Counted from the stretch's first letter, positions 10,652-19,856 are shown. The stretch is DNA of 64,000 nt from JAAYOS01 sp050950785 (GCA_050950785.1 JBMNIG010000001.1:1-64000); one strand, 5' to 3'. Program-made: numbers and translations. Notes: generated from the sequence alone by a model not told the origin.

Positions 10652-13111
10652 ATGCTGAGACAAAACTTTAACTTCGGCTGGACTGTTGACAAGGACATGA
10701 GTCCTTTTGAGAGACTTATAATGGGCGCGGCTGCCGCACCGAAGGAAGTGACGCTGCCGCACGATGCCATGATAATGGGTAAGCGCTACCCGGACAAACC
10801 CACCGCGGGAGGAATCGCGTATTTCGAAACGGGTAATGTTGTGTACACTAAAACTTTTTTCGTCCCAGCGGAAGACGAAGGCAAGATTATCTACATCGAG
10901 TTTGAGGGCGTATACATGAACGCGTCAGTCTGGGTTAACGAGGATTTTGCTGGAAAGCACACCTACGGCTACTCAAATTTCTACGTAAAAATCAACGATT
11001 TTTTGCGTTACGGTGAGGAAAACACAATCAAGGTTTTGGCAAAAAATGGTTCACAACCTAACGCACGCTGGTATTCTGGAACAGGAATTTACCGCAACGT
11101 AAAGCTGATGATTGCTGATCCGTTGCACATCAACATTGACGGAGTTATGATCTCTACACCGGATATTCGTGCGGAAGTGGCTGTGGTTGAGACTGCTACA
11201 GAAGTAGTAAACGAGGGTGTTGGCTTCAAATCAGGCCATGTGGTCACCGAAATCAAGGATGCAAAAGGCAGAGTAGTTGCCAAGGAGAAGACTGGATTTA
11301 CCTGTTTCTCGGGCAGTGAAGTCACTGTGCGTCAGCGGATTTACGTTAAGAAGCCGATACTATGGGACTTGGATAACCCGTATCTTTACACATGCGAGAC
11401 CCGTATTGAGCTGGACGGAAAGATTATCGACGAGGACAAGAATACTTTTGGTATCCGTAGCCTCACACTCGATCCAGTGAGCGGACTCCAGTTAAACGGC
11501 AAAACTGTTAAACTAAAGGGAGGCTGCATACACCACGACAACGGAATTCTTGGCGCTACAACATTCGAAGACGCGGAATTTCGTAGGGCAAAATTACATA
11601 AGGAAGCGGGATACAACTCCCTCCGTTCCGCTCACCACCCCATGTCAAAGGCGATGCTTGATGCATGCGATAAACTGGGTCTGCTCGTTATGGAAGAGTT
11701 TTCGGACGTGTGGACGCAAGCAAAGAACGATTTCGATTATAGTTTGAGCTTCCCAGATTCTTGGGAGGAAGACGTCGAGCTGATGGTGAAAAAGGATTTC
11801 AACCACCCATGCGTTGTATTCTATTCCATCGGCAACGAAATTTCCGAGGTAGGTTCGGACAGAAGTGTCATTTGGGGGAGAAAAATAGCTGAGAAAATAC
11901 GCTCTCTCGACTCAACGCGCTTCATAACAAACGGAATTAACGTCATGAACGCTATTGCAAACAGGCGAAACGAGATTTTGAAGTCGATGGGCATTGAGAT
12001 AAAGGGTAAAGGTCTGGAAAGTGGCGAGATAAACCAGATTATGGCCGATATGCGTGAAGCGATGAACAAGTTCGTGGAAAGTCCGCAGCTGAACGCTTAT
12101 ATTGAGGAATCCTGCGGGATGCTAGATGTGATTGGCTACAACTACGCAACCTCGCGTTATGAAAATGAGCCAAAGATATCCCCGAACCGCATAGTCGTTG
12201 GAGCTGAAACATTCCCTTCGGCACTGGACGTAAACTGGGAGCTTGTCACAAAGCATGGCTACATTCTTGGAGACTATTCTTGGACATCGTGGGATTATCT
12301 CGGTGAGGTCGGAATCGGGCATGTTGGCTATGACGACGACAGAAACAAGGTTTTCTACGGTGATTATCCGTGGATAACTGCGTACTGTGCAGACTTTGAC
12401 ATAACAGGCTATCGCCGCCCAATTTCCTACTGGCGGGAGATTATCTGGGGTGGCAGAAATCACAAGCCATATATAGCGGTGCAGCGTCCTGAGCGCTATG
12501 GGCAGAAGACGTATCCGAGCTCTTGGGGCTGGACGGACTCTATATCCAGCTGGACATGGCCGGGCTTCGAGGGCAAGAACATAGTCGTAGAGGTCTACTC
12601 AGACGCTGAGGAGATTGAGCTTTTTATCAATGGAAAATCTAAAGGAAAGAAGCCTGTGGGCGACGAGTTCAAGAAATTCTACTGTAAGTTCGATACAATA
12701 TATGAGGCAGGACAGGTCGAAGCCGTTGCCTATACCGGTGGAAACGAGGTCGGCTGGTATAGCCTTGTGACAGCTGGAGTACCGAAGCTGAGCGTTAAGA
12801 AGGAACGTGATAGTATTCGGGCGGGTACAAATGACCTCTGCTATGTCAACATTGAGCTTGTGGACGATAACGGGATACTGAATACCGCGGTTAAAAAAAG
12901 TGTAACCGTCTCTCTTGAGGGAGCGGGAATCCTTCAGGCGAGCGGTTCGGGAAATCCGCGGATGGAGGAGTATTATTATGAAAACACGCACGAGACCTTC
13001 TATGGGCGCATGCTTGCCATAGTTCGTGCGGGAATTGAGAAAGGCACGGCTAAGCTTACCGTGTCTGCCGAGGGTATGGATAGCGTAACGGTTGAAATTC
13101 CGGTAGTTTAG
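10652..13111 (+). CDS. glycoside hydrolase family 2 (beta-galactosidase/beta-glucuronidase-like), DUF4982-type C-terminus
   Basis: ATG 10652, with an AAAGGAAAGG site in front, is chosen over the upstream GTG at 10592, which would add 20 non-conserved residues; this gives 819 residues. The order is a GH2 sugar-binding jelly-roll (about 1-170, with SGTGIYRNV), an Ig-like sandwich (170-285), a TIM barrel (285-600), then DUF4982-like and a further Ig-like domain. SIGNEISE supplies the acid/base Glu396 and GAETF the nucleophile Glu519. The barrel opening KLKGGCIHHDNG and the AHHPMS strand are typical. There is no signal peptide, so it is cytoplasmic. Members of this architecture release beta-linked galactose, glucuronate or mannose from oligosaccharides. 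It follows the GH43 gene closely and probably works with it on the same imported glycan. Confidence 0.9.
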   Translation: MLRQNFNFGWTVDKDMSPFERLIMGAAAAPKEVTLPHDAMIMGKRYPDKPTAGGIAYFETGNVVYTKTFFVPAEDEGKIIYIEFEGVYMNASVWVNEDFAGKHTYGYSNFYVKINDFLRYGEENTIKVLAKNGSQPNARWYSGTGIYRNVKLMIADPLHINIDGVMISTPDIRAEVAVVETATEVVNEGVGFKSGHVVTEIKDAKGRVVAKEKTGFTCFSGSEVTVRQRIYVKKPILWDLDNPYLYTCETRIELDGKIIDEDKNTFGIRSLTLDPVSGLQLNGKTVKLKGGCIHHDNGILGATTFEDAEFRRAKLHKEAGYNSLRSAHHPMSKAMLDACDKLGLLVMEEFSDVWTQAKNDFDYSLSFPDSWEEDVELMVKKDFNHPCVVFYSIGNEISEVGSDRSVIWGRKIAEKIRSLDSTRFITNGINVMNAIANRRNEILKSMGIEIKGKGLESGEINQIMADMREAMNKFVESPQLNAYIEESCGMLDVIGYNYATSRYENEPKISPNRIVVGAETFPSALDVNWELVTKHGYILGDYSWTSWDYLGEVGIGHVGYDDDRNKVFYGDYPWITAYCADFDITGYRRPISYWREIIWGGRNHKPYIAVQRPERYGQKTYPSSWGWTDSISSWTWPGFEGKNIVVEVYSDAEEIELFINGKSKGKKPVGDEFKKFYCKFDTIYEAGQVEAVAYTGGNEVGWYSLVTAGVPKLSVKKERDSIRAGTNDLCYVNIELVDDNGILNTAVKKSVTVSLEGAGILQASGSGNPRMEEYYYENTHETFYGRMLAIVRAGIEKGTAKLTVSAEGMDSVTVEIPVV

Positions 13112-13144
13112 ACGTAATCGGCACTTACAACACAAGACGGGCCA

Positions 13145-13260
13145 GGGGGACGGTTCCACTGTCTACTGTGGTTAACAAAGGGGGACAATGCTTGCTTCTT
13201 CCATTTAGGAAAGCAAAAGTAAGCACTGTCCCTCTAATTTGCCACAGGAACCGTTCCCTT
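13145..13260. repeat. nested inverted-repeat element (MITE- or REP-like), non-coding
   Basis: Outer arms GGGGGACGGTTCC (from 13145) and GGAACCGTTCCCTT (ending 13260) are inverted copies. Inside lies a second inverted pair, 13180-13197 (GGGGGACAATGCTTGCTT) with 13217-13235 (AAGCACTGTCCCTC core). Elements with GGGGACGGTTC-type ends are scattered in many clostridial genomes. It sits directly after the GH2 gene and could also act as a terminator. No transposase is nearby. Confidence 0.55.
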
Positions 13261-13625
13261 AGTGACTCATAGCTCATAGCCCGCGAAATCACTGAAGGTT
13301 TTACGCGTGTCAAATTAATAGATGATTGTAATATGAATCAAGATGAAGCAAGTGTGTTGAGAAGCCTCTTTATTAAGGATTTTATTATATCTTCGTAATA
13401 CAGTTCTTTATTATACGATAATTATCGGCCTACATGACCGTAAATGATAATCAAAAATAGTGACAATACACAAGAGACCAAACTTGTGATATATTTAGAT
13501 TATACTGATTATATAAAGGGAGCAATATAAAGTTACCTAGAGCAGAATCCATAGTCTTATATGAGGAGCACAACATCCTCTTGACCCGATTGTAAATCGA
13601 TTCATAATATATGGAGGACAATGAC
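13261..13625. other. intergenic region before the esterase cluster
   Basis: AT-rich sequence of about 360 bases. It presumably holds the promoter of the esterase genes, but no pair of boxes with good spacing was found. It ends with the GGAGG ribosome site at 13613-13617. Confidence 0.4.
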
Positions 13626-15347
13626 ATGAGTCAAAACAACGAAAATACAGCTCATCCTACTACAGAGCAGCTGTTAGAGTTGGTAAATCAACGGCTTCGA
13701 CTGGAACTTCCAGAGCCAATTTATTCTGAGACATCAGTCAAGGATGTTTGGATTGAAATGTCAGACGGTGTAAAGCTGTTTGCAAATCTTTGTCTACCAG
13801 AGGGCAGTGGAAAGTGGCCAGTCATAATTATGCGAAATCCATATCAGTCAAATGACCCAGCTGATAATGGAAATTCGCAGCTTCTAGGCAGAAGATTTGC
13901 TCAATATGGCTATGCCTTTTTATATTGTCATGTGCGTGGTATTGCGAGATCGGAGGGAGATTTCCTTCCATTTGTTAACGAAAGAACTGACGGGCGCGAC
14001 ACTATTGACTGGGTAGCAAAACAGGACTGGTGTGATGGAAACATCGGCTGCTATGGTGCTTCCTACTTGGGACATGTGCAGTGGTCTATAGCAGACTATC
14101 ATCATCCTGCCCTAAAGACATTGTTTATATCGGTATTTGGTATCAACTCCTACAATACATTCTACCGCCGCGGGATGTTTAGGCAGGACCCATGGACAGA
14201 GTGGGCGTGCCAGATGATGGAGGCCAATCGCTATAAGAGCCATGAAGAGAAGGCAGAGCAGGTCAGAAAGGGACTTGAGGTTTTTCCGCAGGCTGAGCTT
14301 GGTAAACAGCTCACAGGTGATGACTGTGACTGGTATAACACGTGGATAACAAACATCTCGGAAACTGACCCCTACTGGGCTTCGGGATTTTGGGGTGAGC
14401 TCACAGAGTCACTAAGCAACATTGAAATACCTTTATTTTTACATGGCGGATGGTTTGATGTGTTTATCCGGACACAAATTGAATCATGGCGTGCCCTCCC
14501 AGAGGAGACTCGGCGTAAAAGTAGGTTTGTGGTTGGACCATGGCATCATGGTGGCGCTCCATCTGGTGACTTGGACTACCCAAACGAAGCACGTTTTGGC
14601 CTGCTACAAATACGAGAGGCGCTAGAATGGTTTGACTTCCAGTTAAAAGGAAAACCATATCAGAGCAAACTAGGTGTAATTGAAGCCTACAGTATAGGGG
14701 ACAACCAATGGAAGGTTTGGGAAAATGACATCTGTCCTGAAACTGAAGAAGTATACTACCTCACTCCAGATAACAAACTCACTAATTCTTCAGTGTCTGA
14801 TGGCGAAATTAGTTTTACTTATGATCCTCAAAATCCTACCAAGGTCCTTTCATTTGGACTGGCAAAGGGAAGCGTATTTCATCCAGAACCAGGCACACGT
14901 GAAGGTGTAGTGAGTTTTATTTCCGACCCATTGACTGAGGAATTATATTTGGCAGGAAAGATACAAGCAGAGCTCTATGTAAGTTCTAGTGCTTCAGCAA
15001 CAGCTTTTGCAATTAATATTCTTGAAACGTTTGAGGATGGAAAAAGTGTAAACATCATTGAGGATATAACAGATATTCGATGGAGGGGTGAGAGAGAGCA
15101 GGTCCCATACACGCCAAACTCTATTGTTAAGCTAAAGATAGATGTTTCGGATATTACATGGATGCTGAAAAAGGGATCACGCTTGAGAATTGACATATCA
15201 TCGTCCTTGCATCCCCTCTATCATGCACATCCAAATACAGAAGAAAACTGGGCTGTAGCTACCGAACGTGTTACAGCTAAGCAAACAATTTACTGTGGTA
15301 CAGAGTACCCATCAAAACTTGTTTTGCCAATCAACAGAGGCTATTAA
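13626..15347 (+). CDS. CocE/NonD-type acyl hydrolase (X-Pro dipeptidyl-peptidase S15 family)
   Basis: ATG 13626 is preferred to 13611 because GGAGG at 13613-13617 is correctly spaced to it; the product has 573 residues. The alpha/beta-hydrolase core carries the triad: GASYLGH with Ser146, WFDVF with Asp278 and GPWHHGG with His308. After it comes a C-terminal jelly-roll (about 345-570) typical of the S15/CocE family, with the conserved SRLRIDISSS strand. Relatives are cocaine esterase, glutaryl-7-ACA acylase and X-Pro dipeptidyl peptidases. Here the context of esterases and glycosidases favours a small-molecule or sugar-ester hydrolase. There is no signal peptide. It is the first of three same-strand esterase genes with gaps of 46 and 24 bases, which look like one operon. 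Confidence 0.85.
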   Translation: MSQNNENTAHPTTEQLLELVNQRLRLELPEPIYSETSVKDVWIEMSDGVKLFANLCLPEGSGKWPVIIMRNPYQSNDPADNGNSQLLGRRFAQYGYAFLYCHVRGIARSEGDFLPFVNERTDGRDTIDWVAKQDWCDGNIGCYGASYLGHVQWSIADYHHPALKTLFISVFGINSYNTFYRRGMFRQDPWTEWACQMMEANRYKSHEEKAEQVRKGLEVFPQAELGKQLTGDDCDWYNTWITNISETDPYWASGFWGELTESLSNIEIPLFLHGGWFDVFIRTQIESWRALPEETRRKSRFVVGPWHHGGAPSGDLDYPNEARFGLLQIREALEWFDFQLKGKPYQSKLGVIEAYSIGDNQWKVWENDICPETEEVYYLTPDNKLTNSSVSDGEISFTYDPQNPTKVLSFGLAKGSVFHPEPGTREGVVSFISDPLTEELYLAGKIQAELYVSSSASATAFAINILETFEDGKSVNIIEDITDIRWRGEREQVPYTPNSIVKLKIDVSDITWMLKKGSRLRIDISSSLHPLYHAHPNTEENWAVATERVTAKQTIYCGTEYPSKLVLPINRGY

Positions 15348-15393
15348 GATAATCAGTATGCAAGGAAGTAGAAATCTCTAAAGAGGTGAAAAC

Positions 15394-16983
15394 ATGAGTA
15401 AATATGGCAAACCTATTTATGGTACAGTCACAGAGCTCAATCCTGTAGTAACAACTAGGCATGGCTTGGTTCTTGGTGAGAGTCGCGATGGCGTTGCGAT
15501 TTTTAGAGGCATTCCGTATGGTGCTAACTGCGGTGGTGCACGTCGCTGGCTTCCTCCTCTTCCTGCGGAGAAATGGGACGGAATACGTGATTGTACAAAA
15601 GATATAAATATTGCAGTTCAGCTGACCAATACAATACCGGCAACCAGTCCTGCTGGAATGTATTTTTGTGGCGGTAAACCAGAGAGGATACGTTTTGAGG
15701 ACCAAACACAGAGTGAGGACTGCCTAGTTCTTAATGTACTAACTCCAGGGATAGACCATAAAAAAAGACCTGTTCTTGTGTACATACATGGCGGAGGCTA
15801 TGCTTCTGGATCTGGCTCATTAGTTTTAGGGGCAGATGAACTGGCAAAAGAGGAGGACCTGGTTCTAGTTGGTGTGAACCATCGTCTTAATGTTTTCGGA
15901 TATTTGTATCTCGGTGCATTTAATGAAAAGTACGCAGAATCTGGAACCGCTGGTATGCTTGATTTAGTTTTGGCACTGGAATGGGTCAGAGACAACATTG
16001 AACGATTCGGTGGTGATCCTGATAAAGTCACAATTATGGGCGAATCAGGCGGGGGTATGAAGGTTAGCACCCTTATGGCAATGGAAAAAGCACAGGGACT
16101 ATTTAGACATGCAATAGTTGAAAGTGGTTCCGCTCCAGTAGGTACGATCTCTAAAGAAAAGGCGGCTGAAGTTGCAAGACTTGTGCTTGAAAAGCTTGGA
16201 CTGAAGCCTTCTGAGCTTGACAAAGTTACTGAAATCCCTGCAAGAGCTATTTATGATGCAGCTATGTCGATTTCCGAAGTCCAAGGTGCACTTGGGTTTG
16301 CTCCAGTAGGAGATGGAATCAATCTTCCTTTCAACACATCAGAAACCTTTGATGCTCCAGAAATATCAAAAGACATTCCACTTTTGGTAGGTGCTTCTGA
16401 AGATGAGCTTGCTATGCCATTATCAATGATAGGAACTGATATTACGTGGGATAATTTGCGTGAAAAGCTACTCGAACCTACTGTGGACCTTGCTGGTAGG
16501 GTGGTAGAAATATGCAGTGAGGACAATGTTGATGCTGTTATAGAAGCATTTAAGAAAGCTAACAAAAAGAATGATTCTGCACTACACACCTATATAAAAA
16601 TAGCCTCACTTTCAAACTTCCTTGGGGGCGGTGCATTCTACCAAGCTATGGCCAAGGCAGAACAAGGCGGAGCTCCCGTCTTCCACTACGTCATATCCTA
16701 TGATGCTCCAAACCCGTTGGTGGAAGGTACACATTATTCATGGCATACTGCAGATTTAGCTTTGCAGATGCGGATGGTCTACCATCCAGAGTGTGACTAT
16801 ATGTCAAGAATGTTTGCACACTCATGGGCTGCATTTATACGCACAGGAAATCCATCTACTGAGAAAATCGAGTGGCCCGAATTTACGACAGAAAGCAGAA
16901 AAACCATGGTTATTGATGAGCCTTGGCAAGTTGAGTCCGATCCACTCAAGGCATTGCGAGAAGCCTTGACTGACAATCAGTAA
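15394..16983 (+). CDS. type B carboxylesterase (para-nitrobenzyl-esterase-like)
   Basis: An AAAGAGGTG site precedes ATG 15394. The protein of 529 residues has the family hallmarks: FRGIPYG near the N-terminus, the QSEDCLVLNV signature, the oxyanion YIHGGGYASGSG, the GESGGG elbow with Ser218, a GASEDEL acid with Glu338, and His451 in SWHTADLAL. Intracellular bacterial members hydrolyse a broad range of carboxylic esters, and no signal peptide is seen here either. It is sandwiched between a CocE-like and an HSL-like esterase on the same strand, 46 bases after the former. Three structurally different esterases in one unit suggest a substrate with several kinds of ester linkage, or degradation in steps. 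That last point is inference. Confidence 0.9.
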   Translation: MSKYGKPIYGTVTELNPVVTTRHGLVLGESRDGVAIFRGIPYGANCGGARRWLPPLPAEKWDGIRDCTKDINIAVQLTNTIPATSPAGMYFCGGKPERIRFEDQTQSEDCLVLNVLTPGIDHKKRPVLVYIHGGGYASGSGSLVLGADELAKEEDLVLVGVNHRLNVFGYLYLGAFNEKYAESGTAGMLDLVLALEWVRDNIERFGGDPDKVTIMGESGGGMKVSTLMAMEKAQGLFRHAIVESGSAPVGTISKEKAAEVARLVLEKLGLKPSELDKVTEIPARAIYDAAMSISEVQGALGFAPVGDGINLPFNTSETFDAPEISKDIPLLVGASEDELAMPLSMIGTDITWDNLREKLLEPTVDLAGRVVEICSEDNVDAVIEAFKKANKKNDSALHTYIKIASLSNFLGGGAFYQAMAKAEQGGAPVFHYVISYDAPNPLVEGTHYSWHTADLALQMRMVYHPECDYMSRMFAHSWAAFIRTGNPSTEKIEWPEFTTESRKTMVIDEPWQVESDPLKALREALTDNQ

Positions 16984-17007
16984 CAAAAAGAAGGAGCTAG
17001 ATGTTAT

Positions 17008-18012
17008 ATGTCTAAGAGTATCAATCCTGTAGGTACGATGCCTTTAGCAGAGGCAGACGAAAAACTGAAGTTTATTCAGAAAATGCTGTTTGAAAAATCA
17101 AACGGGTCGATGTATGTCAATTCCTTTGATCCCGCATTTCCTCCTCAGAAAACTGTGCGTGACGACGGCATCATTATCGAGAACGACATAAAGTACGGCG
17201 AGCAATTCCCAAACAGCTATTTAGATGTTTACTATAAAGAGAGTGATACTCCCCGTCCGACCTATTTTTACTTCCACGGCGGTGGGTTCTTTATGGGTCA
17301 CAAACACATTGGAGATCCGATCGCGATAAAAACGGCTGATAACCTCTCTTTCATCAGCGTTCTTGTAGAGAACGGTTTTAATGTGGTAAACGTAGACTAC
17401 GCTCTTACACCGGATTACAGGTTCCCTGTCCAGCTCATTCAGATGAATGACGCAATCGAGTTTATGATAGACCATAAGGAACAATGGGGAATAGATGACC
17501 GAAATATCATCATCGGGGGCGGCTCGGCCGGTGCGGATATGTCGGAGATCTATGGCATGATGCTGGTAGATGAGGAATATGCCTCTGCTATCGGTATCAA
17601 TTGCGCAGTGACAAAAGAACAGGTAAAAGGTCTTGTCCTTGACGAGCCAGCACTGTCCATCACAACCTTTAATAATGAAAACATGTATGCGATGTTTGAG
17701 GGCTGGACCGGTGAAGAGGATGTTGTAAACGGAAAGTACTCCAAGCTTCTTGATGTGCCTAAGCATATCAAAGACGAATTCATACCGTCCTTTATTATAG
17801 CGAGCAACGCGGAACCGTTCTTTTATGAACATTGTAAAGAGCTGAACGAAGTGCTCAATAGGATAGGCGTTTATAATGAGTTCGTTTATCCCGACCCATC
17901 ACTCGGCGTATTTCAGCACGGGTTCGTATCAAACTTTGCCTCAAATGAGGTTTCGGGTGATTATTTCGCAAAACAGGTTGCTTTTATGAAGAAATGCGTG
18001 AAGAATACCTGA
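17008..18012 (+). CDS. alpha/beta hydrolase, hormone-sensitive-lipase-like (Abhydrolase_3)
   Basis: AAGGAG ends 11 bases before ATG 17008, 24 bases after the carboxylesterase stop. The 334-residue protein shows the HSL-family motifs FYFHGGGFFMG (oxyanion) and GGGSAGAD with Ser173, and a late QHGF histidine (about residue 303). The acid residue in the expected PxxxxxxxxxEPF region is less clear (ASNAEPF), which is a small oddity. Members are acetyl esterases or lipases acting on short acyl chains; it is cytoplasmic by absence of a signal. It is the last gene of the esterase unit, and a perfect hairpin follows at 18022-18060. Confidence 0.85.
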   Translation: MSKSINPVGTMPLAEADEKLKFIQKMLFEKSNGSMYVNSFDPAFPPQKTVRDDGIIIENDIKYGEQFPNSYLDVYYKESDTPRPTYFYFHGGGFFMGHKHIGDPIAIKTADNLSFISVLVENGFNVVNVDYALTPDYRFPVQLIQMNDAIEFMIDHKEQWGIDDRNIIIGGGSAGADMSEIYGMMLVDEEYASAIGINCAVTKEQVKGLVLDEPALSITTFNNENMYAMFEGWTGEEDVVNGKYSKLLDVPKHIKDEFIPSFIIASNAEPFFYEHCKELNEVLNRIGVYNEFVYPDPSLGVFQHGFVSNFASNEVSGDYFAKQVAFMKKCVKNT

Positions 18013-18021
18013 ACGACATTA

Positions 18022-18060
18022 ATAAGGACATGGGTTGCAACACGCAACCCATGTCCTTAT
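18022..18060. terminator. bidirectional hairpin between converging esterase genes
   Basis: Two perfect 16-base arms (18022-18037, 18045-18060) surround a 7-base loop. It lies 10 bases after the plus-strand esterase stop and 26 bases beyond the minus-strand hydrolase stop, so it can end both transcripts. There is no marked T-run. Confidence 0.7.
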
Positions 18061-18086
18061 GGAAGAAAAGAAGGAGTTATGAAGAC

Positions 18087-19034
18087 CTAATTGCTTGCTA
18101 AGTACTTTTCTAGGTATTCTTCGAGCTTTGCGGAGTAAAGTTTAAACTGTTTTCTGTCGTTATGTAAACCGTGGCCGGAATGCGGAAACTCGATAAAGTC
18201 AAAGGGAACGTTGTTTTCCTCTAGCGCACGGACAAGATACTTTGTCGTACTAATCGGTACCAACTTGTCGTGAGTGCCGTGAGCAAACAATGTTGGAATA
18301 GTATTTTTGGTCACAAGAGCATATGGTGAGATTTGCTTTAGAATCTTTTTGTATTCTCCGTTGCGAATCATTTCGGGAGTGATATCTTCACCTGTCAAAA
18401 TCTTGCAGAAAGCAGCTGACGCATCATCATCGATGCTTTCACCAAACCATGCGGCAGGCTCGAAGCAAGCGGGTCCAACAGCTTCGATTGCGCATTTGAC
18501 CGGAATCGGAGACCCACTAGCATCCCGGTAAGCGTAAATCAATGCAAGGCAGCCGCCGGCGGATCCGCCCATCATAGCCATCCTGTCAATATTGTATCCG
18601 AGTTTTGCGGCTTCCTCTTTTATTACAGGTATACTTTTCTCAATTTCTCTAGACATTGTGTACACGCTGCAAGGCTTTTCGTCCATATGTAATGTATAGT
18701 TTACTGCAGCGGCCACGTAGCCCTTGGAAACGAAAAAATGACACATGCTGGCATCTTCTTTTTTATCTCCTCCGCGAAAACCACCTGCATGGATGTAAAC
18801 CACCAGGCCATATGATTCCTTTGAGCTATCGGCAGGGAAGTAAAGATCAAACTTGTTCAGTTCACCATCGCCATAAGGGATGTCGGTGTAGCAGAGACCT
18901 ACAGATTCGCTCCACTTCACTTTTGTTGCATTTTTCAGCCCAGCCGGGAACTTAAGAGTGAAAATTACAGAACATGCGAAGACAACAACAAATGTCAGGA
19001 TATAAATGATGCCCCAAATTACATTCTCATTCAT
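18087..19034 (-). CDS. membrane-anchored alpha/beta hydrolase (BD-FAE-like esterase)
   Basis: The 315-residue product begins with one hydrophobic helix (about residues 5-29) and no lipobox, so it is probably held in the membrane with the enzyme domain outside. The core has YIHAGGFRGG (oxyanion), GGSAGG with Ser158, AHGTHDKLVP with the acid Asp, and HSGHGL with the His. This resembles the bifunctional deacetylase/feruloyl esterase BD-FAE group. Its start overlaps the stop of the preceding 44-aa membrane ORF by 4 bases, indicating translational coupling. It faces the cytoplasmic esterase operon and could work on glycans before import, while the others work inside; this is inference. Confidence 0.85.
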   Translation of the reverse strand: MNENVIWGIIYILTFVVVFACSVIFTLKFPAGLKNATKVKWSESVGLCYTDIPYGDGELNKFDLYFPADSSKESYGLVVYIHAGGFRGGDKKEDASMCHFFVSKGYVAAAVNYTLHMDEKPCSVYTMSREIEKSIPVIKEEAAKLGYNIDRMAMMGGSAGGCLALIYAYRDASGSPIPVKCAIEAVGPACFEPAAWFGESIDDDASAAFCKILTGEDITPEMIRNGEYKKILKQISPYALVTKNTIPTLFAHGTHDKLVPISTTKYLVRALEENNVPFDFIEFPHSGHGLHNDRKQFKLYSAKLEEYLEKYLASN

Positions 19035-19165
19035 AGAAAACTACCCCACCAAACTGAACCACCCAATAGTTTGTTTAGAAAGACGCGTACCGAGAACCGC
19101 CCAAGAATGGTTGCGAACAATATAATAGCTATCAAAATAAGTAAACGCATTGCTAAAATCGGCAT
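19031..19165 (-). CDS. 44-aa membrane protein, coupled to the downstream hydrolase
   Basis: ATG 19165, with a GAGGACGGGG stretch just upstream, is preferred to 19228, which has no ribosome site. The product is mostly one transmembrane helix (LLILIAIILFATILG) followed by a basic stretch. It overlaps the start of the anchored hydrolase by 4 bases. It may be a small partner, or serve only to couple translation. No family is recognised. Confidence 0.45.
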   Translation of the reverse strand: MPILAMRLLILIAIILFATILGRFSVRVFLNKLLGGSVWWGSFL

Positions 19166-19309
19166 TTTATCCCCGTCCTCTTCAGCAAAGTTTTTCTTGA
19201 CATTGCAATGCAACAGTTGTATCTTCATATTGTAACGAATGTAACATCAAAATTGCAGGTCGTCAAGTGTATATAGAAAAATGGTACAAACCAAGGGGAG
19301 TGTAACGTC

Positions 19310-19816
19310 GTGAACAATATTGAAAAAAACACCTATGTAAAGAAGCAAATTACAAATGCTTTGTTGAGTTTACTAAAATCCAAAGAGCTCAAAGATATTT
19401 CAATCAGTGAAGTCACCTCTGCTGCGGAAGTGAGTCGAGTTTCCTTTTACCGCAATTACAAAGAGAAAGAAGACATTTTAAGGGAGTATATAAAAAGGCA
19501 ATTGACTAATTGGATGAACGATAATAATAAGCAAGATAGTTCTGGGGACGAAAGTCTTGGGAACATATTTGCATATCTAACCGAGTATAAGGACATTTAT
19601 CTGCTGCTTAGTAGAAGAAACCTTCTATATCTTCTTAAAGATATCATCATGGAAACCTTCGGTCCAAAACCGGATCATCGTAATTTTGACGCATATACTG
19701 CAGCCTTTGTTGCAAATGGCATCTATGGTTGGATCGAAGAATGGTTTATTAGAGGTATGCAAGAGTCTGGTGAAGAAATGACGATCCTACTTAAAAACCG
19801 GAATATGAATGCGTAG
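19310..19816 (+). CDS. TetR-family transcriptional regulator
   Basis: GTG 19310 is used, with GGGGAG 9 bases upstream. The 168-residue protein opens with a TetR DNA-binding domain (KKQITNALLSLLKSKELKDI, then the recognition helix SRVSFYRNYKEKEDIL), followed by an all-helical ligand domain with an AAFVANGIYGWIEEW helix common in the TetR_C_8 subgroup. It is divergent from the membrane hydrolase pair, 82 bases away, so that hydrolase is the most likely target. TGTAAC is repeated in the shared upstream region (about 19230-19245), which could be part of an operator. The stop codon lies inside a perfect 11-base tandem duplication (19809-19830). Confidence 0.85.
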   Translation: MNNIEKNTYVKKQITNALLSLLKSKELKDISISEVTSAAEVSRVSFYRNYKEKEDILREYIKRQLTNWMNDNNKQDSSGDESLGNIFAYLTEYKDIYLLLSRRNLLYLLKDIIMETFGPKPDHRNFDAYTAAFVANGIYGWIEEWFIRGMQESGEEMTILLKNRNMNA

Positions 19817-19856
19817 TTAATGCGTAGTTAATATGTAAAGCGTTCCTGAAAAATAT

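Noticed and set aside
12599..13159. 186-codon open frame on the minus strand inside the GH2 gene
   Set aside because: It lies wholly antisense to a well-supported GH2 coding region, has no ribosome site or recognisable domain, and is a by-product of codon usage.
17221..17832. 203-codon open frame on the minus strand inside the HSL-like esterase
   Set aside because: Antisense shadow of a gene with clear catalytic motifs; no start signal or domain.
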